Assembly: GCA_945952045.1 (NCBI GenBank)
Contig: CAMFHE010000039.1
Coordinates: forward strand, 1-46,641
Source of the DNA: an uncultured Rhizobium sp.
GTDB taxonomy: Bacteria > Pseudomonadota > Alphaproteobacteria > Rhizobiales > Rhizobiaceae
Reading direction: 5' to 3'
DNA length: 46,641 nucleotides
The notes beneath the pieces are model-generated. The model ran no database searches, was not told the DNA's origin, and saw nothing but the letters and a program-made list of their open reading frames with translations. Within the stretch, counting starts at the first letter, position 1; each line of letters begins with the position of its first letter. Shown here in pieces: positions 24,501 to 32,952 of the stretch. The translations under genes and the position numbers were made by a program.

Positions 24501-27076
24501 AGCCCGGCGAGACCGCCAAGCTGAAGGTCAGCCCTCGCTTTGCCGGCGAATTGCTGGTGACCATCGGCGCTGAAAACCTGGTAACCACCAAGCTTGCCAG
24601 CATTCCTGCCGAAGGCGGCGAAGTCGAGCTGCCGGTCACCGCCGATTGGGGCGCCGGCGCCTATGTCACCGCAACCCTCTATCGTCCGGGCGCGGCGCAG
24701 GAAAGCCGAATGCCGATGCGCGCCATCGGCTTGAAATGGCTGACCGTCGATCCCGGCGACCGCAAGCTCGCGATCGCGCTTGGCGCGCCGGAAAAAATCC
24801 TGCCGCGCGGCGAACTGACCGTTCCGGTGCAGGTGACCGGCGTCTCCGCTTCGGAGGAAACCTATGTCACGGTTGCCGCCGTCGATGTCGGCATCCTCAA
24901 CCTCACCCGTTACCAGCCGCCGGATCCGGAAGGCTATTATTTCGGCCAGCGTATGCTCGGTCTCGAGATCCGCGATATCTACGGCCGCCTGATCGACGGT
25001 TCGCTCGGCGCCATGGGGCGGATTCGCACTGGCGGCGACGGTGGACAGGGGCCGCTGAATGGTAACCCGCCCACCGAAAAACTGGTCGCCTTCTTCAGCG
25101 GGCCGGTGAAGCTCGATGCGGAAGGCAAAGCAAACGTCAATTTCGACATTCCCCAGTTCAACGGCACGGTACGGCTGATGGCTGTCGCCTGGTCGAAGCA
25201 CGGTGTTGGCCATGGCACTCAGGATGTGATCGTGCGCGATCCCGTCGTGGTCACCGCCAGCATGCCGAAATTCCTGGCGCCGGGAGACCTCTCCGATCTG
25301 CGCATCGATATCGCCAATACGGATGCGCCAGCCGGCGACTACCAGTTGCAGGTGATCAGCACGCCGGTCGTGACCGTCGATCCCTCGGCCGCCCAGCAGA
25401 CCCTGCGTCTGGAAGCCGGCGGCAAGGCGAATGTCACCCTGCCGCTGATGGGTGGTTATCCCGGCGATGGCCAGATCACCATCCGTCTCACGGGTGCCGA
25501 TGGCGCGAGCTTCGAGCAGGCGCTGTCGATTCCGGTGCGCCCGGCAACCCTGCCGGTCACCACGCGCCGGATCGTCAACATCGCCGCCAACAGCAGCCTG
25601 ACGGTCAATGGCGATCTTCTCGCCGACAGCATCCTTCAAGGCGCTTCGGTCAGCGTCAACGTCACCCGCTCAACCGCCTTCGACATTCCGGCGCTGCTGA
25701 TGAGCCTCGATCGCTACCCCTATGGTTGCGCCGAGCAGACCACCAGCCGCGCGCTTCCGCTGCTCTATTTCAGCGAGTTGGCGAAGCAGACCGGCCTTGC
25801 CGATGACGACCAGATCCATAAACGCGTTCAGGACGCCATCCAGCGTGTGCTCTCCTACCAGTCGTCCACCGGCAGCTTCGGCCTGTGGGCGCCGGGCTCC
25901 GGCGATCTATGGCTGGACTCCTATGTCACCGATTTCCTGACGCGCGCCCGCGAGCAGAAATACGACGTTCCCGAAACCGCTCTCGTCGCGGCGCTGGAAA
26001 ATCTCCAGAACGCACTCGGCTATGACATGAACATTTCCGAACGCGGCAACGAGATGGCCTATGCCGTCTATGTGCTGGCGCGCAACCGCAAGGCAGCGAT
26101 CAGCGACCTGCGTTATTATGGCGATACGGCCATCGACCAGTTCCCGACGCCGCTTGCCAAGGCCCATATCGCCGCGGCACTCGCGCTTTATGGAGATGTG
26201 CCGCGTTCGCGCACCATCTTCGCCAAGGCGGCCAACATGTCGACCGAGATCACCAATGTCAGCCTATCGCGCTCCGACTACGGTTCGGCCCTGCGCGACG
26301 ACGCCGCCGTGCTGGCGCTGGCTGCCGAAACCCGGCCGGTCCCGGAAATCATTCCGGAAATGTCGCGCGTCGTCGCCAGGGAATGGGACCAGAAGCGCTA
26401 CACCAGCACCCAGGAACAGACATGGATGCTGCTTGCCGCCCGCGCCGCTCAGGATAGCGACAAGGGCATCAAGCTGTCCGTCAACGGCGAGAGCATCACA
26501 GGCGGCTATCGCCAGCAGGTGACCGGCGATGCGCTGATGGAAAATCCGCTGGCGATCGCCAATCGCAGCGGCGGCCCGGTCAGCGCCGTGGTCACCACGG
26601 TTGCCGCCCCTTCCCAGCCGCTGCCCGCCGGCGGCGAAGGGTTTGGCATCGAGCGCAGCTATTACACGCTGGATGGCGAGGCCGCGAATGTCAGCCAAGC
26701 CCACCAGAACGAGCGCTATGTCGTCGTGCTGAAGGTGACGGAGCAGAATTCCTGGGCGTCGCGTATCCTGATCACCGACCTGCTTCCGGCCGGTTTCGAG
26801 ATCGACAATCCGAGCCTGGTCGATAGCGCCCAGCTTGCCAATTTCGACTGGATCGGCGAGCAGACGGCGGCGCATACGGAATTCCGCAGCGACCGTTTCG
26901 TCGCCGCCTATGACCGGGCGGATGGCGACAAGGGCGAGCTGACGCTGGCCTATGTCGTGCGGGCCGTCACCCCCGGCACCTACGACCATCCGGCGGCCAG
27001 CGTCGAGGATATGTATCGCCCGCAATTCTCGGCGCGCACGGCAACGGGCCGCATGGAAGTGTTGAAGGCCGAGTAA
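21572..27076 (+). CDS. Alpha-2-macroglobulin family protein with N-terminal PAN/Apple domain
   Basis: A periplasmic or envelope protease-trap protein of 1,834 residues. An N-terminal hydrophobic stretch (about 24-43, cleavage near AIAA/E) looks like a Sec signal without a lipobox. Next comes a PAN/Apple-like domain (about 50-117; Cys73, Cys77, Cys83 and Cys95), a tetratricopeptide-like stretch (about 155-290), then the macroglobulin MG domains and a thioester domain with the motif YGCAEQ (Cys1386, thioester-type C-x-E-Q). The start ATG at 21572 follows a GGGGGGA ribosome site; the frame is open upstream to 21344 but without a signal. It is seven bases before pbpC, the usual partner: macroglobulin traps attacking proteases after wall damage while PBP1C repairs peptidoglycan (family knowledge). 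Confidence 0.95.
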   Translation: MLRAIRAKVRGGFASGLVSKQRERFGFSAFLALAMAILPMGAIAAERQVTIIKDADFFGFDLRTETNVSLKDCQSICVADKGCKAFTYNPKVKWCFLKSDFGPMNSFPAAVAGKIVEPNTERDIGPAPAQAFISKDLQQQARDASDAMTVAADQMGQGASSLSAVGMAERSAGNLDRAVTAFKSAIAIDKTNADLWIELTRTGAMAATDTDIARQSTVWGAMAYSLTRTDNSRAAALSVLAQAFATNQTWRSALDAYKASLAVKEDPAIRQAYLDLRARQGFRVINHTIDTDSATPRACVEFSDPLVKADVDYSSFVTLNGAVPQGLEAKGSQICIEGLVHGERYKIALRPGLPSSVDETLENAVDLDIYVRDRTASVRFTGENFVLPGTARRGIPIVSVNTTGANLKLYRIGDRNIASILTNSQFLTQMDGYNAQRIEDELGEVVWQGAIDFQNDLNKDVVTSFPVDEALPQRKPGVYVLTATTIDDKSEYWDSRATQWFVVSDIGLTTYAGTDGLNVFARSLDSAKPIPGVKLQLLAKNNEVLGEATTDTDGRATFTAGLIRGNAALAPAVLTAQTSSQDFVFLDMTRAGFDLSDRGVTGRATPGAIDLLTWTERGIYRAGETVHASALARDNTGAAIENLPLTFIVTRPDGVEDRRIVENTSTVGGYAFDIAMLPNAMRGTWMMRAYTDPKGNAIAEKQFLVEDFVPDRIEFDLKSEAQSITVGTPAEVQLDGRYLYGAPAAGLQLEGDVALKRTRTDDKFKGYEFGLADEEAQDETRIPLEGLADVDEAGKAVIPIDVTDVPSTTQLLTADVTVRMREPGGRAVERKLSLPVQSQEPAIGIKPEFDGELGENSIARFHVISVDTAGNKQAASGLQWTLLQIQRNYQWYRDGNSWRYEPVTTTTKVAGGRVDATTDGAEISSAVGWGRYRLEVETAEPGGPQSSVEFDAGWYVEAKSTETPDGLEIALDKDAYKPGETAKLKVSPRFAGELLVTIGAENLVTTKLASIPAEGGEVELPVTADWGAGAYVTATLYRPGAAQESRMPMRAIGLKWLTVDPGDRKLAIALGAPEKILPRGELTVPVQVTGVSASEETYVTVAAVDVGILNLTRYQPPDPEGYYFGQRMLGLEIRDIYGRLIDGSLGAMGRIRTGGDGGQGPLNGNPPTEKLVAFFSGPVKLDAEGKANVNFDIPQFNGTVRLMAVAWSKHGVGHGTQDVIVRDPVVVTASMPKFLAPGDLSDLRIDIANTDAPAGDYQLQVISTPVVTVDPSAAQQTLRLEAGGKANVTLPLMGGYPGDGQITIRLTGADGASFEQALSIPVRPATLPVTTRRIVNIAANSSLTVNGDLLADSILQGASVSVNVTRSTAFDIPALLMSLDRYPYGCAEQTTSRALPLLYFSELAKQTGLADDDQIHKRVQDAIQRVLSYQSSTGSFGLWAPGSGDLWLDSYVTDFLTRAREQKYDVPETALVAALENLQNALGYDMNISERGNEMAYAVYVLARNRKAAISDLRYYGDTAIDQFPTPLAKAHIAAALALYGDVPRSRTIFAKAANMSTEITNVSLSRSDYGSALRDDAAVLALAAETRPVPEIIPEMSRVVAREWDQKRYTSTQEQTWMLLAARAAQDSDKGIKLSVNGESITGGYRQQVTGDALMENPLAIANRSGGPVSAVVTTVAAPSQPLPAGGEGFGIERSYYTLDGEAANVSQAHQNERYVVVLKVTEQNSWASRILITDLLPAGFEIDNPSLVDSAQLANFDWIGEQTAAHTEFRSDRFVAAYDRADGDKGELTLAYVVRAVTPGTYDHPAASVEDMYRPQFSARTATGRMEVLKAE

Positions 27077-27083
27077 GCCCGAG

Positions 27084-29168
27084 ATGCGCCGGCGGACGAA
27101 ATTCGGGCTTGGCATCGTCGCGATCCTCCTTGTGGGGATCGGGGCCGTGCTTGGGCTCGATGCCGCCGACCGCGCCTTTCCGCCGCCGCTGGAGCGGGCC
27201 GGTCTCGTCTCGGCGGAAGTGGTGGATGCGGACGGGCAATTGTTGCGCGCCTTTGCGACGCCGGAGGGGCGCTGGCGGCTGAAGACCACGGCCGCCGATG
27301 TCGATCCGCAATTCCTGCGCATGCTGGTCGCCTACGAGGACCAGCGTTTCTGGGAGCATCGCGGCGTCGACCCTGTCGCCATCGGCCGCGCCAGCTGGCA
27401 GTTTCTCACCCATGGGCGTATCGTTTCCGGCGCCTCGACGCTGTCCATGCAGCTTGCCCGGCTGATTGAGCCGCGCGACAGCCGCTCCATTCCAGCCAAG
27501 CTGAAGCAGGTGGTGCGAGCGCTGCAGATCGAGCGGCGGCTGAGCAAGGCGGAGATCCTCGATCTCTATCTCACCCGCGCCCCCTATGGCGGCAATCTCG
27601 AAGGCGTGCGCGCCGCAAGCCTTGCCTATTTCGGCAAGGAGCCGAAGCGGCTGAGCGTCGCGGAAGCCGCGCTTCTGGTCGCCTTGCCGCAATTGCCGGA
27701 ACTGCGACGCCCGGACCGGCACCTGAAGACGGCCATCGAAGCGCGCCAACGCGTGCTCGACCGCATGGCCGTGAGCGATGTCGTCGGCGATGGCGAAAGC
27801 GCCCGCGCCGCCCTCATTCCCGTGCCGAACCGCCGCCTGCAACTGCCGGCTTTCGCCGCCCATCTCGCCGAAACCGCCGTGAAAAAGCAACCGGGCGCCA
27901 TACGTTATCAAACGACCCTGCGCCGCAGCACGCAGGCAGCCCTTGAAACGCTGGCGCAGGAGGCAGCCACCCGGCTCGGCCCACGCCTGTCGGTCGCCAT
28001 CGTCATGGCCGACGTGCACAGCGGCGCCATCCTCGGCGAGGTCGGCTCGGCGGATTATTTCGATCCCAGCCGCTCCGGCTGGATCGACATGACCCGCGTC
28101 AACCGTTCGCCCGGCTCGACCCTGAAACCCTTCATCTATGGCCTTGCCTTCGAGGAAGGGCTGGTTGCGCAGGAAACCATCATCGAGGACAGGCCGGCCG
28201 ATTTCGCCGGATATCGGCCACGCAATTTCGACATGACCTATCAGGGCGATGTCAGCGTGCGCACGGCGCTGCAGATGTCGCTAAACGTGCCGGCGGTGCG
28301 CCTGCTCGATGCCGTCGGGCCGACGCGGCTGATGGTGCGGTTCCGACGCGCCGAGGTGCGCCCGGTACTGCCGACCAATGAGACGCCGGGACTGGCGATT
28401 GGGCTTGGCGGCGTCGGGATTACGCTCAAGGATCTCGTGCAGCTTTATGCGGCGCTCGCCAATCGCGGCAAGCCGGTGCGGCTCGGCGACGGTCTTCGCG
28501 AGCAGCCCGCCGTTCTCGATGGCGCGCCGCTGATGGATGTCGTTGCAGCCTGGAATGTCGCCGACAGTCTCGCCGGCGTGTCGCCGCCACTCGGCGTCTC
28601 CCAGCGTGGAATCGCCTATAAGACCGGCACGAGTTACGGTTACCGCGATGCCTGGTCGGTGGGTTTCGACGGCGATCACGTCATCGGCGTCTGGGTCGGC
28701 CGTGCCGACAACGGCGCGGTGCCGGGATTGACCGGTTATGCCTCGGCCGCGCCCATCCTGTTCGAAGCCTTCGCCAAATCCGGCCTTGCCATCGCCCCGC
28801 TGCCACGCGCGCCGGCTGGCGCTATCCGCTTGCCGCAGACGCAGTTGCCGGCAAGCCAACGCCGGTTCGCAACGACATCGGAAGGGCTGCTGTCAGCCTC
28901 CTCGCGCGAGGCCGCGCCGCGCATCATCTATCCGCCGGAAGGCGCGCGCGTCGATCTCGGTTTGAAGCAGGGATCGGAGATCATGCCGCTGGCCTTGAAA
29001 CTGCAGGGCGGTCGCGCGCCGTTCCGCTGGTTGGCCAATGGCCAGCCGCTCAACGAAACCTCGCGCCGCCGCACGACGCAATGGGTGCCGGATGGCCAGG
29101 GTTACTCGACGCTGACCGTCATCGACGCCGCCGGCCGCGCCGCCAGCGTCCGTATCTTCATCGAGTAG
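27084..29168 (+). CDS. pbpC: Penicillin-binding protein 1C (PbpC)
   Basis: A bifunctional class A penicillin-binding protein of 694 residues, anchored in the inner membrane by an N-terminal helix (about 7-26). The GT51 transglycosylase domain (about 45-230) has the catalytic motif YEDQRFWEHRGVD (Glu85), GASTLSMQLAR and RRLSKAEILDLYL. The transpeptidase domain (about 290-560) has SPGSTLKPF with the active-site Ser345 in STLK, and KTGTSYGYRD (Lys513). A C-terminal BiPBP_C domain (about 600-690) is typical of PBP1C. It is in an operon with the macroglobulin gene, with which it is thought to act in wall repair and defence. Confidence 0.97.
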   Translation: MRRRTKFGLGIVAILLVGIGAVLGLDAADRAFPPPLERAGLVSAEVVDADGQLLRAFATPEGRWRLKTTAADVDPQFLRMLVAYEDQRFWEHRGVDPVAIGRASWQFLTHGRIVSGASTLSMQLARLIEPRDSRSIPAKLKQVVRALQIERRLSKAEILDLYLTRAPYGGNLEGVRAASLAYFGKEPKRLSVAEAALLVALPQLPELRRPDRHLKTAIEARQRVLDRMAVSDVVGDGESARAALIPVPNRRLQLPAFAAHLAETAVKKQPGAIRYQTTLRRSTQAALETLAQEAATRLGPRLSVAIVMADVHSGAILGEVGSADYFDPSRSGWIDMTRVNRSPGSTLKPFIYGLAFEEGLVAQETIIEDRPADFAGYRPRNFDMTYQGDVSVRTALQMSLNVPAVRLLDAVGPTRLMVRFRRAEVRPVLPTNETPGLAIGLGGVGITLKDLVQLYAALANRGKPVRLGDGLREQPAVLDGAPLMDVVAAWNVADSLAGVSPPLGVSQRGIAYKTGTSYGYRDAWSVGFDGDHVIGVWVGRADNGAVPGLTGYASAAPILFEAFAKSGLAIAPLPRAPAGAIRLPQTQLPASQRRFATTSEGLLSASSREAAPRIIYPPEGARVDLGLKQGSEIMPLALKLQGGRAPFRWLANGQPLNETSRRRTTQWVPDGQGYSTLTVIDAAGRAASVRIFIE

Positions 29169-29171
29169 ATC

Positions 29172-29287
29172 TTTTCTGGAGCATTTTCAGCCGAAGCGGG
29201 ATCGCTTTGGCGTCGAACAATGCGGCGAAAACAAAAGGTTAGAGCAATTCTAGACGCAAGCCGCCGCACAGTTTTGCTGGAATTGCT
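29172..29287. repeat. Rhizobial-type intergenic repeat remnant
   Basis: This palindrome-rich stretch resembles short mosaic repeats scattered in Rhizobiaceae genomes. It contains AGCAATTCTAG (29243-29253) facing CTGGAATTGCT (29277-29287), an 11-base inverted pair with one mismatch, and CCGAAGC facing GCTTTGG around a GGGATC loop further left. The identity is from memory of motifs such as AGAGCAATTCCAG. The right end touches the stop codon of the HAD gene. Confidence 0.5.
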
Positions 29288-29958
29288 TAGCGATGCGTCA
29301 GCCGCAACAGCCCGTCGCCATCGACGGACGTAGCGAGCGTGTCATAGCTTGCCAGTGAGAAATGCGGCGTGTCGTAGACGCTGGAATGGGTGGCCGTGAT
29401 GACGCAGACTTCCGCGCCGGCGCCCTCGCCCGCCAGAATACCGGCCACGGCGTCCTCGAACACCACGCATTGGCGCGGATCGACGCCGAGGCGCTTGGCG
29501 CCGAGCAGGTAACCTTCCGGGCTCGGCTTACCGTTCAATACGTCTTCGCCGGCGACCATGATATCCGGGAAAGGGATGCCGGCGGCGGTCATGCGCCGAT
29601 GCGCCAGTTCGCGCGGCGCCGACGTGACGATGGCCCAGCGCTCCGCAGGCAGACGGTTGAGGAATTCGACGGCGCCGGGAATGGCGACGATCCCGGTGAC
29701 ATCTTCCATTTCCAGCCGCAACAGTTCCGCCGCTTCCTTCTGCGGATCGACGCCCGGAAGAGCGAGATCGGCGATGACATCGGCGGCGCGAATGCCATGC
29801 ACGGTTTTTAGAAAGACCTCGGGTTCCAGCCCGTGCGCAACCGCCCAGTCGGCCCAGATGCGCTCGACCACAGCAATCGAATTCAGCAGCGTTCCATCCA
29901 TATCGAACAGAAAGGCCTGATGCGGGCGCGAAAACAGCGGGCGATGGGAATGGGGCAC
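29287..29958 (-). CDS. HAD family phosphatase (sugar-phosphatase-like, HAD-IA)
   Basis: A 223-residue HAD-superfamily hydrolase of subfamily IA. Motif I is FLFDMDGTLLNS, motif II Ser/Thr lies in WAIVTSAPRELAHRR, the motif III Lys lies in GKPSPEGYLLGAKRLG, and motif IV is VVFEDAVAG. A helical cap lies between motifs I and II. The family includes 2-deoxyglucose-6-phosphatase, glycerol-phosphatase and similar small-sugar phosphatases; the substrate cannot be told. GTG at 29958 is chosen because the GGAAGGA ribosome site lies nine bases upstream; a TTG at 29991 is open but less likely. Confidence 0.9.
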   Translation of the reverse strand: MPHSHRPLFSRPHQAFLFDMDGTLLNSIAVVERIWADWAVAHGLEPEVFLKTVHGIRAADVIADLALPGVDPQKEAAELLRLEMEDVTGIVAIPGAVEFLNRLPAERWAIVTSAPRELAHRRMTAAGIPFPDIMVAGEDVLNGKPSPEGYLLGAKRLGVDPRQCVVFEDAVAGILAGEGAGAEVCVITATHSSVYDTPHFSLASYDTLATSVDGDGLLRLTHR

Positions 29959-30051
29959 GGAGAATGTCCTTCCGAAGGCGGGAACCGGCAAGCCGCCGGA
30001 CTGTCGCCTTTCGTCTATCCGCTTCGCCTTCGCTTGGAAAGCCCGTATGTG

Positions 30052-31467
30052 TCAGCCAGTCGAGGCCAGCGCCGTGCAGGTCTGGGTCATCAGGCCAGCC
30101 GCAGCATAGGCCTGGCTGACGATTTCCGGCACCAGATCGATATCCGGAAGGCTGCCAAGCCCCAGCGGGCCGACGGCATAGAGATTGGCTGTCGCCTGAT
30201 CGCCGACCAGCACCTCGCCATGGGCATTGACCAGCACGCCAAGGCCCAGTTCGTCGGGCATCGCCAGCCCGTCCTGCATCAAGGTCGACAGGGGCGGAGC
30301 GGCAAGATCGGGCGCGGCGCAGCGGCAATCGATCACGGCGCTGGCGGCCATGAAACCCTCCCGCGTCTCGCCCGGCCATCGCACCGTCACGCCGTCATTT
30401 GTGAAGGCGCCGGCCCTGCCCTTGCGCAACACCGTGCCGCCGGTCGACAATTCGCGCATCAGCCGAAGGTAATGCGGCTCCGGCAGACGGTTACGGTGGC
30501 TGTCATAGATCGCGCGCAGATGGCGGTTGAAGCGGCGTTTTTCCTGCGCCGGCAGGTCACGCCACAGCGAGCGGGCCTGTTTGCGGAAGGCGTTCATCAC
30601 CGATTGCCAGTTCTGGCCGCCATCCTCGGCGGCGCGGCAGGCGTGACGCAGGAACGGCACGACATCACGCAGCCGGCGTGGAATCTCACCCTCCAGCTCC
30701 ATCGGATCGGCCGCAAAGCGCGTATGGCTGCGCGGCAGGAAACCATGCGCCGACAGAAGGGTGATCCGTCCGCAATACCCTTCATCGCGCAGCTGGAACA
30801 GCCGGTCGACGACACGCACACCCGTTCCAAGCAGGACGATATGCGGACATGGCGCCAGCCGCCGCGCGCGGATAGCCGTGGCACCAGGCGTTTCCGGTTG
30901 CGATGGCGTCGGCTTGCGCGTCGTTCCATAGCCGGTCGCCAGCACGACGATATCGCAGATCTCGGCCGGCCCTTCGCCCGTCGCCACGGCAAAACGGCTA
31001 TCGCTACGCCGGGCGATGCTCAGCACCAGTTCGCTGCGCATCCGGATGCTGACATCGTGGCGCAGCGCCAACGCATCGGAAAAGCGCTGATAAGCATAGT
31101 CGGAAAACATGCCTTTCGGCACGAAAATCTGGCGGAAGCCGGGAATGGCGGCCGAAACGGCATTGCGGAAGCTGGCATTGCCGCGCAGCCAGGTGTCGAA
31201 ATCGTCGGCATCGTCGTCGGCAACCGAGAGGTCGCGCACCCGGCTGTTGAGAATCGCACCGATCTGAGCGCCGGCAAGCGCCTGGCCGCCATTGATCTCG
31301 GGATGCGGATCGAGCATCAGCAGTTCGAAAGGCGTGCGCACCCGCCGCAACAATGCGATCGCGCTCATCAATCCCGAAAAGCCGCGCCCGACAATCGCGA
31401 TCCGTGGCACGGAAACGCCATCGCTGCCGAACGGGGTCTGAGGGAGGAAGCTGCCATGGATCGTCAT
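30052..31467 (-). CDS. FAD/NAD(P)-binding oxidoreductase-like protein
   Basis: A 471-residue protein. The N-terminal dinucleotide-binding signature IAIVGRGFSGLMSAIALLRR (residues about 22-41) matches the FAD/NAD(P)-binding family seen in HcnB-like and hydroxyacylglutathione-linked uncharacterised proteins (Pfam NAD_binding_9 type). A second glycine-rich VLLGTGVRVVD (about 225-235) marks a second nucleotide-binding fold, and GDQATANLYAVGPLGLGS near the end is the usual C-terminal FAD-contact block. ATG at 31467 has the ribosome site AAAGGAGA. It is divergent from the SfnB-like gene. Substrate unknown; a joint sulfur or thiol role with that neighbour is only an inference from position. Confidence 0.85.
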   Translation of the reverse strand: MTIHGSFLPQTPFGSDGVSVPRIAIVGRGFSGLMSAIALLRRVRTPFELLMLDPHPEINGGQALAGAQIGAILNSRVRDLSVADDDADDFDTWLRGNASFRNAVSAAIPGFRQIFVPKGMFSDYAYQRFSDALALRHDVSIRMRSELVLSIARRSDSRFAVATGEGPAEICDIVVLATGYGTTRKPTPSQPETPGATAIRARRLAPCPHIVLLGTGVRVVDRLFQLRDEGYCGRITLLSAHGFLPRSHTRFAADPMELEGEIPRRLRDVVPFLRHACRAAEDGGQNWQSVMNAFRKQARSLWRDLPAQEKRRFNRHLRAIYDSHRNRLPEPHYLRLMRELSTGGTVLRKGRAGAFTNDGVTVRWPGETREGFMAASAVIDCRCAAPDLAAPPLSTLMQDGLAMPDELGLGVLVNAHGEVLVGDQATANLYAVGPLGLGSLPDIDLVPEIVSQAYAAAGLMTQTCTALASTG

Positions 31468-31809
31468 GCCATCTCCTTTCGTGCCTTGCTGACTAAGCCG
31501 GTACACAGAAAGAACAACACCGAAACTCGGGTTCAAATCGCCGCCCGCCAAAACGTTTCCATCACCTGAAACGTTTGAAAAAGCCTTGGCCGGCAATGCC
31601 TGATCCTACGGGTCACCCTCGCTACTTTCCAAAATATTAATGCCCGATTGCCGCCGTCTTTCAACCGCCCCCTTGCCAGGGAAAATGCATGTCCTTCATA
31701 TGACTGGGTTATTTTTGCCTTTCGCCGTTCGCGAAAAGGGCGATGCCAGCCCTCTTGCATTACCTTGCGCATTAAGGGCAGCATGGCGGCGACTGTTCAG
31801 GAGGCATGC
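31468..31809. other. Divergent regulatory region between the FAD protein and SfnB-like genes
   Basis: A 342-base gene-free stretch. It contains the inverted repeat at 31551-31576, AT-rich segments near 31630 and 31710 that could hold promoters, and an imperfect hairpin around 31720-31742. A TTG/ATG-initiated extension of the SfnB-like frame into this region lacks a ribosome site. Confidence 0.5.
31551..31576. promoter_or_regulatory. Operator-like inverted repeat AAACGTTTC-N8-GAAACGTTT
   Basis: Perfect 9-base arms separated by 8 bases; each arm is itself centred on a palindromic AACGTT, as in LacI-family operators. The two half-palindromes are 18 bases apart. It sits 84 bases upstream of the FAD protein start and could control both divergent genes. 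No adjacent regulator gene is evident. Confidence 0.55.
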
Positions 31810-32946
31810 ATGGGCACGGTGTCACAGCTTCACGATCGCAACCGGCCGCCGGCCATCCGGATCGGCACGGAAGAGGATGCGATCGCCGTTGCGCGCGATC
31901 TCGCCGGGCGCCTGCGTCCCGGCGCGAGCGAGCGCGATATCGAGCGACGGCACGCGCTGGAGGAACTGGAGGCATTGTGTTCTTCAGGACTTCTCGGGAT
32001 CAGTGCGCCAGCCGAAGTCGACGGCATCGACATTTCCAACGGCATGCTGGTGGAAGTGCTGGCGACGCTTGCCGAGGCCGATCCATCGGTCGCCGATCTC
32101 TATTGCAGCCATTTGCGGGTTCTGGAAATCCTGCGCTGGGAAGGCAGCGACGAGCAGCAGAAGGCCTATTTCGAGCGCGCACTGCAGGGCGACCTGTTTG
32201 CCGGCTGCGCGGCGCCGGCGGACGAGGCAGTGAGCCTGACGCAGAACGGCTCGATCTTTCGCGCCGAAGGCCGGCAGAGGGCGCATGCCGGGGTGATGTT
32301 TGCTGACTGGATCGCGGTCACGGCGCGTGATGCCAGCGGTCGCGACGACATCGTCCTCATCAACCATCAGGCCGAAGGCCTGACCGTCATCGACGATTGG
32401 GACAGTTTTGGTCAGAGGACGACCGGTGGCGGAACCGTCGTCCTGCAAAATCTCGCCCTCGGCAGCGATGCGCTGATCGGCGCGCGCAAACGGCACCGGT
32501 CAACATCGATCGCACCGTTTGCCGACCTCATGCATGCCGCCGTCGATGTCGGCATTGCCCGCGCCGCCTTTGCCGATACGGCGGAACCGGCGCTCGCCGC
32601 CCACGAGCCGGCGCGCATGCTGCGGCGCGGTCGTCTAGCGGTGCGGCTGGAGGCAGTGGCGGCAATGCTGGAGCGGTCTGCGCGTCAACTCGATATGGCG
32701 CAGGTCAATGCCGACGAAACGTCGATCCGCACGGCATCACTCTCGGCGATGGCGACCCGCATCGAAGCGAGAGAGACGGCCGGCTGTCTGGCAGATGCGG
32801 TCTTCGATCTGGCCGGCGAGGCAGCCATCCGCATCGACGCCAATCTCGACCGCCATTGGCGCAATGCCCGCGCTCATGCGCGCAGCGATATCGACGTCCT
32901 GCTCCAACAATTGGGCGGTCTCTATCCGGCAAAACCGGGAGAATAA
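31810..32946 (+). CDS. Acyl-CoA dehydrogenase family protein, SfnB-like
   Basis: A 378-residue flavoprotein of the acyl-CoA dehydrogenase superfamily. It most resembles SfnB/DszC-type members tied to sulfur acquisition from sulfones: DDWDSFGQRTTGGGTVVLQN is a recognisable block (about 195-215), preceded by LAEADPSVADLYCSHLRVLEILR (about 85-107). The catalytic Glu of true acyl-CoA dehydrogenases is not evident, as in SfnB-like proteins. ATG at 31810 is chosen for the AGGAGG ribosome site (31799-31804); the in-frame ATG at 31783 lacks one. It is divergent from the FAD/NAD(P)-binding protein. A role in sulfur scavenging is inferred from family resemblance only. Confidence 0.82.
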   Translation: MGTVSQLHDRNRPPAIRIGTEEDAIAVARDLAGRLRPGASERDIERRHALEELEALCSSGLLGISAPAEVDGIDISNGMLVEVLATLAEADPSVADLYCSHLRVLEILRWEGSDEQQKAYFERALQGDLFAGCAAPADEAVSLTQNGSIFRAEGRQRAHAGVMFADWIAVTARDASGRDDIVLINHQAEGLTVIDDWDSFGQRTTGGGTVVLQNLALGSDALIGARKRHRSTSIAPFADLMHAAVDVGIARAAFADTAEPALAAHEPARMLRRGRLAVRLEAVAAMLERSARQLDMAQVNADETSIRTASLSAMATRIEARETAGCLADAVFDLAGEAAIRIDANLDRHWRNARAHARSDIDVLLQQLGGLYPAKPGE

Positions 32947-32952
32947 GCGAAA

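Noticed and set aside
21398..25639. Minus-strand frame of 1,413 codons opposite the macroglobulin gene
   Set aside because: The plus frame has a signal peptide, PAN domain, macroglobulin domains and thioester motif; the minus frame is a compositional shadow with low-complexity Asp/Gly/Ala content and no domains.
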